From: Sulfuriferula nivalis | GTDB taxonomy: Bacteria > Pseudomonadota > Gammaproteobacteria > Burkholderiales > Sulfuriferulaceae | DNA length: 64,000 bases | Assembly: GCF_009937995.1 (NCBI RefSeq) | Contig: NZ_AP021881.1 | Coordinates: 2,480,001 to 2,544,000 of the forward strand | Reading direction: 5' to 3' | In this document: positions 17,541-26,544 of the stretch, piece by piece | How positions within the stretch are numbered: position 1 is the stretch's first letter | Layout: the number at the start of each line of letters is the position of its first letter | Translations under genes and position numbers: made by a program | The notes under the pieces: model-generated | What the model was told of the DNA's origin: nothing | The model's database searches: none | Seen by the model: the letters and a program-made list of their open reading frames with translations, nothing else

Positions 17541-17736
17541 CCCTACTGTGTTTGGTGAGCAGTCGATGCTAGTGGTGGGTTTACCCAATGCAGTAACCAC
17601 CTCTACCTGAGATCATCAGTTACGTATTCAGTTCCACTGGCAATGTGGTGTGTTGTCGAATTTTGGGGGGTTAGTAGATACGGCGGATACAACTAGTCAT
17701 GCACCAGAGAATGATCAGTCAGGTACCTGGGTGCGG
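17541..17736 (+). pseudogene. Internal scrap of vgrG
   Basis: About 195 bases align with bases 2950-3160 of the intact vgrG (for example ACCACCTCTACC, GATCATCAGTTACGTATTCA, AATGATCAGTC), with small deletions and an in-frame TGA in CTCTACCTGAGA. It is much more diverged than the two large truncated copies. It marks the head of a fourth, oldest cassette. Confidence 0.85.
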
Positions 17737-17780
17737 AACGGCAAAACGCATTTATTATTGCAGAGGCAGTATTCAAATGA
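17736..17780 (+). pseudogene. Last 15 codons of a GH19-type effector
   Basis: The frame GAACGGCAAAACGCA... reads ERQNAFIIAEAVFK and stop, matching the end of the intact GH19 protein (ERQSAYKLAEAAFK). It is joined directly to the vgrG scrap, so everything between was deleted. The stop overlaps the next ATG (ATGA), the same coupling as between the intact GH19 gene and its immunity gene. Confidence 0.7.
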
Positions 17781-18342
17781 AATTCAAATTTTTACTTTTA
17801 GTGACTAGCAGTTTATTAAGCCTACCTGCTTGTTCTCAAGAAACCATTAAATCAACACTATGTAATAGTAATACGGAAAATGAAATCGTTGTCTTTTCTT
17901 GCTCAATGACAAATCGAGATCATAATAAAACAGTCTCCATTTGTGCATCAGCGAAGCAAGGGAAACCTGACAGCTATATTGAATATAGGTTTGGCACAGC
18001 GAAAAAATAGAATTAACTTATAGCGTCGCTCCGAATACCCAAGAAACACACATTCTGTATCGCGGCTATGCACACAATGAGGATATTGGAAAAACTGATG
18101 CATACGTCTATTTTGGCTTTGAAAATAAAGAATATTTCTACGAAATTGAAAATTACGGAATGACTGTTTTTCGTAACAAAAAAGGTGTTGCAATAAATAA
18201 CGATAAAAATGATATTTATTACAGAGATATTTTATATGGTCTATCTTGTGATACACCCGCAATCGGTGAGAAATCACTCCAAAGCAATTTATTTACCGAA
18301 GTGGATGGAAAAAGGCTAAGGGTGGGGAAAATTCACAAGTGA
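17777..18342 (+). pseudogene. Frameshifted LC/SIC-family immunity gene (copy e)
   Basis: ATG 17777 opens a signal peptide (KFKFLLLVTSSLLSLPACS) and the family blocks LCNSN, FSCSM, KTVSICASAKQG and YIEYRFGTAKK, then hits TAG at 18008. Adding one A to the six-A run just before it restores the frame: IELTYSVAPN, then VYFGFENKEYFY, LFTEVDGKRL and a stop at 18342. The full product would be about 189 residues. The family, signal peptide and ATGA coupling to the GH19 remnant mark it as an immunity gene disabled by a one-base loss. A sequencing error or reversible slippage in the A run are alternatives. Confidence 0.75.
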
Positions 18343-18443
18343 ATATCAGCTCTACCTAGGTAGCGTGCAATGAGAGATTGTTTGCATTCTAGAACTGCCC
18401 CCGAAGTTCCATCCGTTCCCATTAACTAACCTTTGGAATCAAC

Positions 18444-18896
18444 ATGGAAATTGATTGGACCAACATCGTTGCAACGTTAACCTCAGCCATGCTGGGAGGG
18501 TGGATTGCAAGTAGAATCGCAACCTATCAAACACAAGCAACCGTACGCAGTAATGAACAAAACCAGAAGCAAGAGGTCGCACGCGATTTACTCGAAGCAA
18601 TTGACTCATTCATACATGTAGCATATCGAGGAGAGTCATCCGAGCGGCAACGTCATAGTCGGCGCATTCGTACATTGTGTGCTCTTGTATTGCCATCTGA
18701 ATTTGAGGAGATTAACAATCATCTCAAAAAAGTTGAAGCCTGGCATCGTGCAGAAAGCAATGATAGGCCACGCGGGATGGGCATTAGTGCAACAGACAAA
18801 CTTCTGAGTGCAACAAAACAACGTATTTTTTTAGATGTCTTTAATCAACGCCTAGACCTGAGCAATGATACAGATAACACAAATTCCGCTACGTAA
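18444..18896 (+). CDS. Hypothetical protein with one N-terminal membrane segment
   Basis: The product has 150 residues and I do not recognise it. It has a membrane segment at about 7-26 (IVATLTSAMLGGWIASRIAT), then a basic, helical cytoplasmic part with many Arg and Glu. There is no zinc ribbon or Cys pattern like its neighbours. It lies between the broken immunity gene and the last zinc-ribbon gene. It could be an accessory cargo-region gene or an unrelated insertion. Confidence 0.5.
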   Translation: MEIDWTNIVATLTSAMLGGWIASRIATYQTQATVRSNEQNQKQEVARDLLEAIDSFIHVAYRGESSERQRHSRRIRTLCALVLPSEFEEINNHLKKVEAWHRAESNDRPRGMGISATDKLLSATKQRIFLDVFNQRLDLSNDTDNTNSAT

Positions 18897-19018
18897 TTTA
18901 TATGCTAGGGAACATCAGGATCATATCTAAGTTGATAGCCTGAGATGAGCAGATTTTTAGTTATAACGATTTTAGAAATTTTACCTACACCCAAATTACA
19001 ACACGGAGGAATCACATA

Positions 19019-19273
19019 ATGTCTGATCTAGTTTGCCCACACTGCCATACCGAACTACTTCATAATGCTAACACTTGCAGTGGATGTCAGGCAGAGGTGG
19101 AGTATGGCGTCCCAAGCTCTGCATTCATACTCTTGCTGATTGCAGCAATATTCACTGGCGTTGCCACTAGAAATATGACGCTTGGTGGATGGGTTGCGTT
19201 AACGACTGTTCTGGTCGGTGGTAGCGTTGTGCTGAATATGCTATTTGCCAATCGGATTGCTTTTAAACGCTAA
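19019..19273 (+). CDS. Small zinc-ribbon membrane protein, copy 4
   Basis: The 84-residue product is very close to copy 1 (6152). It has the CPHC/CSGC ribbon, EVEYGVP, two membrane segments and the NRIAFKR end. The ribosome-binding site (CGGAGGAATCAC) closely resembles those of copies 1 and 2. It is the last gene of the T6SS array; the IS91-type element begins just after it. Confidence 0.7.
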   Translation: MSDLVCPHCHTELLHNANTCSGCQAEVEYGVPSSAFILLLIAAIFTGVATRNMTLGGWVALTTVLVGGSVVLNMLFANRIAFKR

Positions 19274-19297
19274 TAATCATTTATAACGAATAAGGTT

Positions 19298-19327
19298 AGA
19301 TTGTGATCGCGAAGCGAGCCACAATCT
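19298..19327. repeat. Hairpin near the left end of the IS91-type element
   Basis: The arms AGATTGTG and CACAATCT (8 bases each, perfect) enclose TCGC/GCGA-like inner repeats, and GAAC follows. IS91 elements carry subterminal hairpins and favour GAAC/CAAG targets, so this may be an element end or its junction. Confidence 0.45.
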
Positions 19328-19558
19328 GAACCGTTTGTTGGACAAGCCCGGCATGGCTGGGGCGGGTGTTGCTTGAGCGCTTATGGAAATATCTTTTTGA
19401 CTATGCTGGCATAACTGGACGCGTTACGCATCCCACCCGCCATTTCACGACCTTCACGTTGCCATTGCAGCAACTTATTCTATTCAACTCACCGTTTTTA
19501 GTCGGCTTTTCGGGCATGTTAACCCAATTTCAGCCTTCTTCAGGGCGAGCACGGCCAT

Positions 19559-19578
19559 ACCTGCCTAGTCTGGCAGGT
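19559..19578. repeat. Short hairpin downstream of the IS91 transposase
   Basis: ACCTGCC and GGCAGGT form a perfect 7-base stem with a 6-base loop, just after the transposase stop (19596) in its direction of reading. It could be a terminator without a T run or part of the origin end of the element. The rest of 19274-19595 shows no credible gene. Confidence 0.4.
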
Positions 19579-19595
19579 GGGCGGTGTGGGCTGGT

Positions 19596-20711
19596 TTAGC
19601 GCATGGTCTCCCACCCTGTGTCATCTGCTCTGTGTTCCCGTTTTATAGATGGGGCTGATGTGGCTAGCGGTATCGCTTTGATACGTGTGCGCACTATCTT
19701 CATCACCCCACCGCAACATTGGCAACGTATCGCTGGTCTGGGTTGCGCTGGCGGCGGATTGTTCCGTCGCCATAGGTGGGTCAGCTGTAGCTGGGTGAGT
19801 AGTTTGCTATTGGGATGCAGGTAGCCAAAGTTGCGGGCGCGGCGGTAGCCTTTGGGCAGAATGTGTTGCAGTATCAGTCGCAGGAAGGCTACACCACTCA
19901 AGGTACGGGTTTCCATTTGTTTGGTTTGGCTGTTCCGGTAACGGAAGGTGACCTGACCATGCCGGTCGGAGAGGATGTCTTTCTCCTGTATCACCCCCCG
20001 ATACAGATAGCGCCCAAGGTAGATCAGAGCGTGCTGTCCAGTGCCGACGGCTTTGCAATCCACCACCCAATCGGTCGGGTAATCGTTTGGCAGGGTGAGT
20101 CCTGCTTGTCTGATGCCTGCCAGTAATTTGGCACGAAATACTTTGGCCAGGGCTTTGTGGTTAAACAGGTAGTTGCCGTGTTTATGACGCATGCGTCGCT
20201 GTTTGGGGTTAAAGGCGACAGCGGGCATGACGAGATGCACATGGGGGTGATAGTCCAGTCGGCGGTTATGGGTATGCAGTACAGTCACCGCCCCTGCGCT
20301 GCCGCGCAGCTTGTTGTCGTTTTGGCTGAAGGTGTTGACTGTTTCCCACGCGCAGCGTGTGATCAAGTCATACATGACGCGCTGATGTTGCCAGGCCAGT
20401 GTGCGCAACTGGGCGGGCACGGTGAAGGTGAGCATGAAGTAGTTGGCGGGGATGGATTTGTGTAATTGCTGGTCTATCCAGCGCTGTGATTCGTGCGCCT
20501 GGCAATGCGGGCAATGCCGATGACCGCAGGAATGTGGCAGGTAGCTGGGTGTTTGACAATCATCACAGGCAAGTTGCATCCTCGGGCTCATCTGGCTACG
20601 GCAGGTTTGAAAGGCGGTTAAGGCAGCTTGCTGGCTGGGCAATAGGTGATGACCGTGTTGTGCAAGCAGTTTAGCTGCGTAGGTTGCTACGATGTGCGCC
20701 AGTCTGATCAT
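19596..20711 (-). CDS. IS91-family HUH transposase
   Basis: This 371-residue single-strand nicking transposase moves the element by a rolling-circle type mechanism. Near the N-terminus is a zinc-binding block (CDDCQT...[12 protein letters not shown]). The HUH metal site is HPHVHLVMP (about 155-163), and a Tyr-bearing helix follows (YLGRYLYRG, about 232-240). A further CC pair lies near the C-terminus. I chose ATG 20711 rather than the upstream TTG at 20726, because that ATG overlaps the recombinase stop (ATGA) and would couple the two genes. The length is normal for the family. Confidence 0.9.
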   Translation of the reverse strand: MIRLAHIVATYAAKLLAQHGHHLLPSQQAALTAFQTCRSQMSPRMQLACDDCQTPSYLPHSCGHRHCPHCQAHESQRWIDQQLHKSIPANYFMLTFTVPAQLRTLAWQHQRVMYDLITRCAWETVNTFSQNDNKLRGSAGAVTVLHTHNRRLDYHPHVHLVMPAVAFNPKQRRMRHKHGNYLFNHKALAKVFRAKLLAGIRQAGLTLPNDYPTDWVVDCKAVGTGQHALIYLGRYLYRGVIQEKDILSDRHGQVTFRYRNSQTKQMETRTLSGVAFLRLILQHILPKGYRRARNFGYLHPNSKLLTQLQLTHLWRRNNPPPAQPRPAIRCQCCGGVMKIVRTRIKAIPLATSAPSIKREHRADDTGWETMR

Positions 20712-21621
20712 TTGACTTTGCCCCAATGAATGTGGAATTTCTCCATTAATTGATTAAGGCGAGTGTGTGCGCTCTGATGGCGTTGTTCGGTGAGGTGGGT
20801 GTAGCGGATGGTGGTGAGGATGGACTGGTGTCCGAGTATCTGCTGAATTTCGAGTAAATCGATGCCAGCTTCTATCAGGTGGGTGGCATAGCTGTGGCGC
20901 AGGCTGTGTGGTGTAATTCTTTTTTTAAGCCACAGTCACGGGTCACTTGACCCAAGGTGGTCTGGATACCACCACGATCCAGCGGGGTGCGTGCCAAGTG
21001 CGATTTGGCAAGACCGCCGTGTCGATTAGGAAAGAGCAAGCTTGGGTTGCGATGGGTGAGCCAGAAACGGCGCAATACCTGCAAGGTGTTCTCTGATAAC
21101 GGCACCAATCGATCACGGTTGCCTTTGGCGTTGCGTACTTGCACCCGCATCCGATCCGCATCGATATCCCCTACCTGCAAGCGTAAGCCTTCGCCTAATC
21201 GTAAGCCCAGGCTGTAGAGGGTGAAGAAGAATACGCGGTAGCTCAATACGCGGGTGGCCATGAAGATTTGTTGTGCCTGGGCGACGGTAATGATGTCGGG
21301 CAGGCTATATGACTTGGGTGGTTTAACCAGATCCGCACCTGGCCAGGGTTGGCTGAGTACATGGGCATAATAGAACTTCAGTCCATACAGATCATGTTTG
21401 AGCGTACTCCATGAATGGGTATCCAGGATGCGAACAAAATAGTCGGTTAATTGTGGCTTGGTGAGCGCGTCTATCTGGTCATTAAAATACACCGCTGCGC
21501 GCCGTACGCCGTGTGAATACAAGGCGATGGTTTTAGGCTGCATGCCTCTGAGCTTGAGGCAATTCAGCAGTCGCTGGTGATTGTGCTCGAAGTGCGCGGG
21601 GATGGGTGTGGGGGCTGTCAA
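20708..21621 (-). pseudogene. Tyrosine recombinase of the IS91-type element, frameshifted
   Basis: The frame from TTG 21621 (ribosome-binding site GAGGAG) gives 248 residues with an N-terminal SAM-like domain and the first catalytic Arg (LGLRLGEGLRLQ), but ends out of frame at 20875. A run of seven A (20920-20926, minus strand TTAAAAAAAG) is the cause. With a -1 shift there the frame continues [19 protein letters not shown], then [15 protein letters not shown], giving the missing HxxR, H and catalytic Tyr, and stops at 20708. The full protein would be about 304 residues. It may be a mutation, a sequencing slip, or a programmed -1 shift on A-AAA-AAG. Confidence 0.8.
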
Positions 21622-21860
21622 TGTCGTCTCCTCGTGGTACAGTAATCAAAATTCCATTGCTGGGGGAGACGAAATTATGCTGCGTAATTTGATGGTTCGG
21701 GAATATTTCTCCGCGATAGCGGCTTCGTTCAACTGCGACTTGTAGAGGTCTCGCGGCCATAACGAGTTTGCATTTAGACTAGATTGTGACCATTGATAAG
21801 TGACATTTTGAGTTCGCTTGAAGCCGTTGCAACAATATCATGCAAAGATGCCACACCCAT

Positions 21861-21894
21861 AAAAAAACAGGAATAATGATTCCTGTTTTTTTAT
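21861..21894. terminator. Bidirectional terminator after zwf
   Basis: AAAAAAACAGGAAT and ATTCCTGTTTTTTT form a long stem with a 4-base loop and T runs in both directions. It ends the minus-strand gnd-zwf unit. Bases 21622-21860 to its right hold no gene I can support. Confidence 0.85.
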
Positions 21895-21920
21895 GCTGCA
21901 CTAACGTAACAAAATAGCTG

Positions 21921-23402
21921 TTACAGGTAATTACGCCATTCCTGATCTTCTGCATCAAACAAGCGATTGGCTTCCAACGGCCCCCAGATACCTGCAGGAT
22001 AGGTGTGGATAAAGTCGCGTTCTTGCGCCCAGCTTTTCAGTATAGGATCGACTACACGCCAAGCCCACTCTACTTCGTCATAACGGATAAACAGAGTTCT
22101 ATCGCCGCCTATCACATCCAGAATCAGGGTTTCATAAGCATCTAATTGCTCTTCGCCTTCCTGACGGTAACCTGCATCCAACGATACCACACGCGTATCC
22201 ATGTCCAGACCCGGCTGTTTCACATGAATTTCCATTTTCATGCTTTCCTCTGGCTGGATGGACAGTACTATCCAGTTCGGAGAAATAGCTTCCTGAGGTG
22301 TGGAACGGAATAATTGCTGTGGTGGATGGCGGAAACGTATCGCCACCATGGACTTGGAAGCGGCCATACGTTTGCCAGTACGCAAATAAAATGGCACACC
22401 ACGCCAACGCCAGTTATCGATATAGAATTTTGCTGCGATAAATGTCTCTGTCATCGATTTGGGTTCAACACCAGCCTCATCTTGATAACCAGGTACGCGC
22501 TTACCTTTAACCAGCCCCTCACCATATTGCGCACGGAAAGCATGGGCATGAACTGAGCGTTTATTAATCGGACGTATTGAGCGCAGCACTTTCACCTTTT
22601 CGTCCCGTAGCGCATCAGCCTCGAGTACAGGTGGTGGCTCCATGGCAACTACGGTCAACAATTGCATGAGGTGGTTCTGCAACATATCCCGCATCGCACC
22701 CGCTTTATCGTAATAATCGGCACGATTTTCTATGCCCATATCTTCTGCCACGGTAATTTGCACGTGATCGATGAAATTACGATTCCACAACGGCTCAATC
22801 AAGGTGTTAGCGAAACGGAACACCAGCAAGTTTTGTACAGTATCTTTACCAAGATAATGATCGATACGGAAAATCTGCTGTTCGTCAAAATGCTGGTGTA
22901 ACAGTTTGTTCAATGCCTGCGCAGATTCTATATCTTCACCAAATGGTTTTTCCACCACGACGCGATGTAAACCTCGGGGTTGTGCCAAACCTGATTTATC
23001 CAGATTTTTAATAACACCAGAAAAATCGCTAGGTTTAATCGCCAGATAAAACACGACATTCCCGCAGCTACCCATACTCGGCTTGGATAGTTCTTCCTTC
23101 AAGCGATGATAGGCATCCAGATCATGTAGTTCGCCACGTACGTAACTAAAACGGGCTAAAAATTTTTCAGCACAGACTTTGTCGTATTTATCTTTTAACT
23201 TTTCCTGCAACAAAGCACGCACGTGATCGCACCACATTTCGTTGCTCCATTCACGACGACCTAAGGCTACAAAAGCCATTTCATTTGGAAGGCGATTCGC
23301 TTGCTCCAAATGATACAGTGCTGGCAATAGTTTCTTAGTCGCAAGATTACCCGTCGCACCAAAAATCACAAAACTACATGGTGTTTGCATATCCAAACTC
23401 AT
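21921..23402 (-). CDS. zwf: Glucose-6-phosphate 1-dehydrogenase
   Basis: The enzyme oxidises glucose-6-phosphate to 6-phosphogluconolactone, making NADPH at the entry to the oxidative pentose phosphate or Entner-Doudoroff route in the cytoplasm. The product has 493 residues, normal for the family. The dinucleotide-binding loop GATGNLA is at 15-21, EKPFGED at 151-157, and the active-site signature RIDHYLGK at 179-186. Its start overlaps the gnd stop by 4 bases (ATGA), so the two are made together. A strong terminator follows. No 6-phosphogluconolactonase gene is adjacent. Confidence 0.97.
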   Translation of the reverse strand: MSLDMQTPCSFVIFGATGNLATKKLLPALYHLEQANRLPNEMAFVALGRREWSNEMWCDHVRALLQEKLKDKYDKVCAEKFLARFSYVRGELHDLDAYHRLKEELSKPSMGSCGNVVFYLAIKPSDFSGVIKNLDKSGLAQPRGLHRVVVEKPFGEDIESAQALNKLLHQHFDEQQIFRIDHYLGKDTVQNLLVFRFANTLIEPLWNRNFIDHVQITVAEDMGIENRADYYDKAGAMRDMLQNHLMQLLTVVAMEPPPVLEADALRDEKVKVLRSIRPINKRSVHAHAFRAQYGEGLVKGKRVPGYQDEAGVEPKSMTETFIAAKFYIDNWRWRGVPFYLRTGKRMAASKSMVAIRFRHPPQQLFRSTPQEAISPNWIVLSIQPEESMKMEIHVKQPGLDMDTRVVSLDAGYRQEGEEQLDAYETLILDVIGGDRTLFIRYDEVEWAWRVVDPILKSWAQERDFIHTYPAGIWGPLEANRLFDAEDQEWRNYL

Positions 23403-24313
23403 ACATCCCCCTTAACGCCGTGTCCACCGAAACCCTTACGCATCATTGCAATCAATTTGTCGGTATAGTCGTGCTTGCCCTGGCTGGCAAAACGCATCAT
23501 CAATGCCAGCGTCATCACTGGCGCAGGTGTTCCCTGCTCAACCGATTCAAGTACGGTCCAACGCCCCTCACCAGAATCAGGTACAAATGGCGCAATCGCC
23601 TCCAATGTCTGATCTTGCTGCAAAAATTCAGCTGTCAAATCCAATAACCATGAACGCACTACACTACCATGCCGCCACATTTCACTTATTGCAGCAACAT
23701 CCATGCCATATTCTGTCTTTCCTTTGATTAATGCCAGCCCCTCACCCAACGCCTGCATCATGCCGTACTCAATACCGTTGTGTACCATTTTCACAAAATG
23801 ACCACTACCAACGGGGCCACAATGTAGCCAACCTGTTGCTGGGCCAGGCGCCAAGATTTTAATAAACGGCGTCACCAAAGCGACAGTATCGGCTTCCCCA
23901 CCGACCATTAGCGCGTAGCCATTTGCCAAACCCCACACACCACCCGATACGCCCGCATCCATGAAACGCAATCCCTTTGCGGCCATTTCAGCAGCGTGGC
24001 GCTCACTGTCTTTATAAAACGCATTTGCGCCATTTACGATTACATCGCCTGGCGCTAATAAGTCAGCTAATTGGTCCATCGCAGCTTCGGTTGCAGCACC
24101 GGCTGGCAGCATTAACCAAAGTACGCGCGGGCTCGCCATTTGTGCAACCATCGCAGCCATATCCGGACATGCGGTCACATTAGACTCAGCTTGTGCCAAC
24201 TGGGTAGCTACGTCCGCGCTGCGATTCCAGACCAGTACATTCGCACCGCCACGTGACAAGCGACGCGCCATGTTAGCGCCCATTTTACCCAACCCCAACA
24301 GTCCAATTTGCAT
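23399..24313 (-). CDS. gnd: 6-phosphogluconate dehydrogenase, decarboxylating (short GntZ/YqeC type)
   Basis: The enzyme converts 6-phosphogluconate to ribulose-5-phosphate and CO2. The 304-residue length is that of the short class, not the 470-residue E. coli type. The nucleotide-binding motif is GLGKMGANM (6-14), SGGVWG is at 123-128, and the catalytic stretch [14 protein letters not shown] is at 171-184. It is the first gene of the gnd-zwf pair and overlaps zwf by 4 bases. A promoter should lie within 24314-24450. Short-type enzymes often use NAD; the sequence alone does not settle the cofactor. Confidence 0.95.
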   Translation of the reverse strand: MQIGLLGLGKMGANMARRLSRGGANVLVWNRSADVATQLAQAESNVTACPDMAAMVAQMASPRVLWLMLPAGAATEAAMDQLADLLAPGDVIVNGANAFYKDSERHAAEMAAKGLRFMDAGVSGGVWGLANGYALMVGGEADTVALVTPFIKILAPGPATGWLHCGPVGSGHFVKMVHNGIEYGMMQALGEGLALIKGKTEYGMDVAAISEMWRHGSVVRSWLLDLTAEFLQQDQTLEAIAPFVPDSGEGRWTVLESVEQGTPAPVMTLALMMRFASQGKHDYTDKLIAMMRKGFGGHGVKGDV

Positions 24314-24451
24314 AGTTCATTCTCCTCTAAAATTATCGATATAAGCACTGGAAATAATCGTCCAATTTCTAATAACCCATACACAAGCAATATGTACGCC
24401 TAGGCTAAATTCGCACTAGCTTTTTATTATATTCAACTTGCACAAAACATT

Positions 24452-24472
24452 AGAGCTCCCTAAAGGAGCTCT
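24452..24472. terminator. Hairpin after the glutathione S-transferase gene
   Basis: AGAGCTCC and GGAGCTCT form a perfect 8-base stem with a 5-base loop, eight bases beyond the gst stop (minus strand). It has no clear T run in that direction, so it may be a weak terminator or an mRNA-stabilising hairpin. Confidence 0.55.
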
Positions 24473-24479
24473 AAAAATA

Positions 24480-25088
24480 TCAACCTAACGGTATAGTACT
24501 GGCAAATGCAGCCCGTTCATTCAATTTGGTAGACAACCGTGCCAAGTTTGGATGGGTTTCTCGCCATGGAATATCGGCAAAACGTAAATCCAGATATCCC
24601 AGTGCGCAACCTAATGCTATATCAGCCAGACTAAAACTATCACCCATGCACCAACTTAGTTCACCCAAGTCTTTCTCAGCAGTCGCTAATCCACGATGAA
24701 TTTTTTGCCGTTGACGCGCTATCCAGTCTGAGCTCTGCTGCGCCTCAGGGCGTTTTTTCTCCAGGAATATAGCCGCTGCTGCGTCGCATATACCATCCCC
24801 CAGCGCCTCCCACCGTTTTGCCATGATACGACTACGGGGTTCTTTAGGCAGTACATTACGGACTGGTGACGCATGATCAAGATACTCAACTATCACTCTG
24901 GAATCATAGAGCGCGGTACCGTCATCTAATAGCAGCACAGGGATTTTACCCAGTGGATTAAAATCCGGTACATGCGTGTCTTCTGTCCACGGGATATCAA
25001 CTTGTAATTCACATTCAATATGTTTTTCTGCCAGCACAATACGCACTTTGCGTGCATAGGGGCTAGTAAGCGATGCAATTAGTTTCAT
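24480..25088 (-). CDS. Glutathione S-transferase-like protein
   Basis: The product has 202 residues from ATG 25088; the longer frame starts inside thrC and adds 18 residues before the typical MKLIASLTSPYARKVR. The N-terminal thioredoxin-like domain (1-80) has the S-P-Y pattern of bacterial GSTs and the cis-Pro region KIPVLLLDDGTALYDSRVI; the C-terminal helical domain contains SLADIALGCALGYLD. It probably conjugates or reduces small molecules with glutathione in the cytoplasm; the substrate is unknown. It follows thrC with 4 bases between stop and start, so it is part of the hom-thrC unit. Confidence 0.85.
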   Translation of the reverse strand: MKLIASLTSPYARKVRIVLAEKHIECELQVDIPWTEDTHVPDFNPLGKIPVLLLDDGTALYDSRVIVEYLDHASPVRNVLPKEPRSRIMAKRWEALGDGICDAAAAIFLEKKRPEAQQSSDWIARQRQKIHRGLATAEKDLGELSWCMGDSFSLADIALGCALGYLDLRFADIPWRETHPNLARLSTKLNERAAFASTIPLG

Positions 25089-25092
25089 GATT

Positions 25093-26532
25093 TTAGCTCG
25101 CCAAATGCGATACGATAAACTGCTTAATGTCCTCAACGTCATTACGCATAACTGTAAAACGTTGTGGTAAATTTTCTATATCACCTATAGTGGCTGGTCG
25201 CTCAGGTGCGCGCCCCAATGCTTCATGGATAGCTTCATCGAACTTGGCTGGCAACGCGGTTTCCAATACGATCATAGGTACGCCTGGCTCAAAATATTCC
25301 AAGCCTACTTTTAACCCGTCTGCCGTATGAGTGTCTATCATCACACCGTATTTTTCCCAGGTGTCACGTATGGTTTCCATACGACTGGCATGATTGCTGG
25401 CACCCGAAACCATACCGTAATCTGCCACTTGCTCAAACCAGCCTTGTTGATTCAAGTCAAACATACCGCCTTGATCTATAGGCTCCCACAGCGCACGTAA
25501 TACCGCACCATCACGCCCGGTCAAATCAGCCACAAAACGTTCAAAGTTAGAGGCTTTGGATATGTCCATAGACGGGCTGCTGGTGTGATAAGTCTGCGCC
25601 GCAGCACGAGGACGATACACGCCTGTTTTAAAAAATTCGTCGAGTACGTCATTTTCATTAGTAGCAACAATCAAATGCTTAATCGGCAGCCCCATCATAC
25701 GCGCAATATGGCCTGCACACACATTACCGAAGTTACCTGACGGCACCGAAAAACTAACTTGTTGGTTATTGTCATGGGTTGCTGCAAAATAACCTTTGAA
25801 GTAATACACGACTTGCGCAGCAACACGACCCCAATTAATTGAATTAACTGCGCCAATTTTATACTTGGCTTTGAATTCATGATCGTTGGAAACCGCTTTA
25901 ACGATATCCTGACAATCATCAAAAACACCATCGACTGCGATGTTATGAATATTCTCATCTTGCAGAGAAAACATTTGCGCTGTTTGAAAGCGGCTCATCT
26001 TGTTATGAGGCGACAGCATATATACGTTAATGCCGCGTTTGCCGCGCATCGCATATTCTGCGGCAGAACCGGTATCACCTGAAGTTGCACCGAGGATATT
26101 GATATCTTCGCCCGCACGATTTAAAACATATTCAAACAGATTCCCTAACAACTGCATGGCCATGTCTTTAAAAGCCAGGGTTGGACCATTGGAAAGGCAT
26201 AACAAATGCAAGCCAGGTTCTAAGGTATGCAGCGGCGTAATATCCGCTGCCTGTTCATCACTACGTGCATTGCCATATACTTCTGGCGTGTAAGTTTTAT
26301 CGATAATCGCACGTAAATCTGCCGCAGGAATATCATCTATAAAGCGTGACAATACGGTATACGCCAGCTCACGGTAATTCATCCCACGCATGGTCGATAA
26401 ATCTGCCGCGCCAAAATGAGGATAAGTCTCTGGCAAATATAATCCGCCATCGGGTGCTAAACCACCCAACAAAATCTGAGTAAAGCTCTGTGCGGGAGAG
26501 TTACCGCGCGTACTGATGTAACGCATTACCAT
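25093..26532 (-). CDS. thrC: Threonine synthase
   Basis: This PLP enzyme converts O-phosphohomoserine to threonine. The 479-residue product carries the PLP lysine in GPTLAFKDMAMQLLG (Lys122) and the phosphate-binding loop LGATSGDTGSAA (147-158), as in the long class of threonine synthases. ATG 26532 has a good ribosome-binding site (AGAGG); ATG 26526 is an alternative. It lies 12 bases after hom, so alaA-hom-thrC-gst read as one minus-strand group. Homoserine kinase is not here and must be encoded elsewhere. Confidence 0.96.
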   Translation of the reverse strand: MVMRYISTRGNSPAQSFTQILLGGLAPDGGLYLPETYPHFGAADLSTMRGMNYRELAYTVLSRFIDDIPAADLRAIIDKTYTPEVYGNARSDEQAADITPLHTLEPGLHLLCLSNGPTLAFKDMAMQLLGNLFEYVLNRAGEDINILGATSGDTGSAAEYAMRGKRGINVYMLSPHNKMSRFQTAQMFSLQDENIHNIAVDGVFDDCQDIVKAVSNDHEFKAKYKIGAVNSINWGRVAAQVVYYFKGYFAATHDNNQQVSFSVPSGNFGNVCAGHIARMMGLPIKHLIVATNENDVLDEFFKTGVYRPRAAAQTYHTSSPSMDISKASNFERFVADLTGRDGAVLRALWEPIDQGGMFDLNQQGWFEQVADYGMVSGASNHASRMETIRDTWEKYGVMIDTHTADGLKVGLEYFEPGVPMIVLETALPAKFDEAIHEALGRAPERPATIGDIENLPQRFTVMRNDVEDIKQFIVSHLAS

Positions 26533-26544
26533 ATACTTACCTCT

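Larger units (their letters stand above)
19298..21800 (-). mobile_element. IS91-type element with accessory tyrosine recombinase
   Basis: An HUH transposase and an upstream tyrosine recombinase, both on the minus strand, form an IS91-like unit between the T6SS array and zwf. I cannot fix the ends. Candidates are the hairpin AGATTGTG/CACAATCT at 19298-19327 (followed by GAAC) and a matching TAGATTGTGA at 21780. IS91 elements lack inverted terminal repeats and do not duplicate their target, so the borders given are approximate. Confidence 0.6.

Noticed and set aside
1732-19273. Rhs-type toxin system
   Set aside because: No YD repeats or Rhs core are present; the swapped scaffold is VgrG itself.
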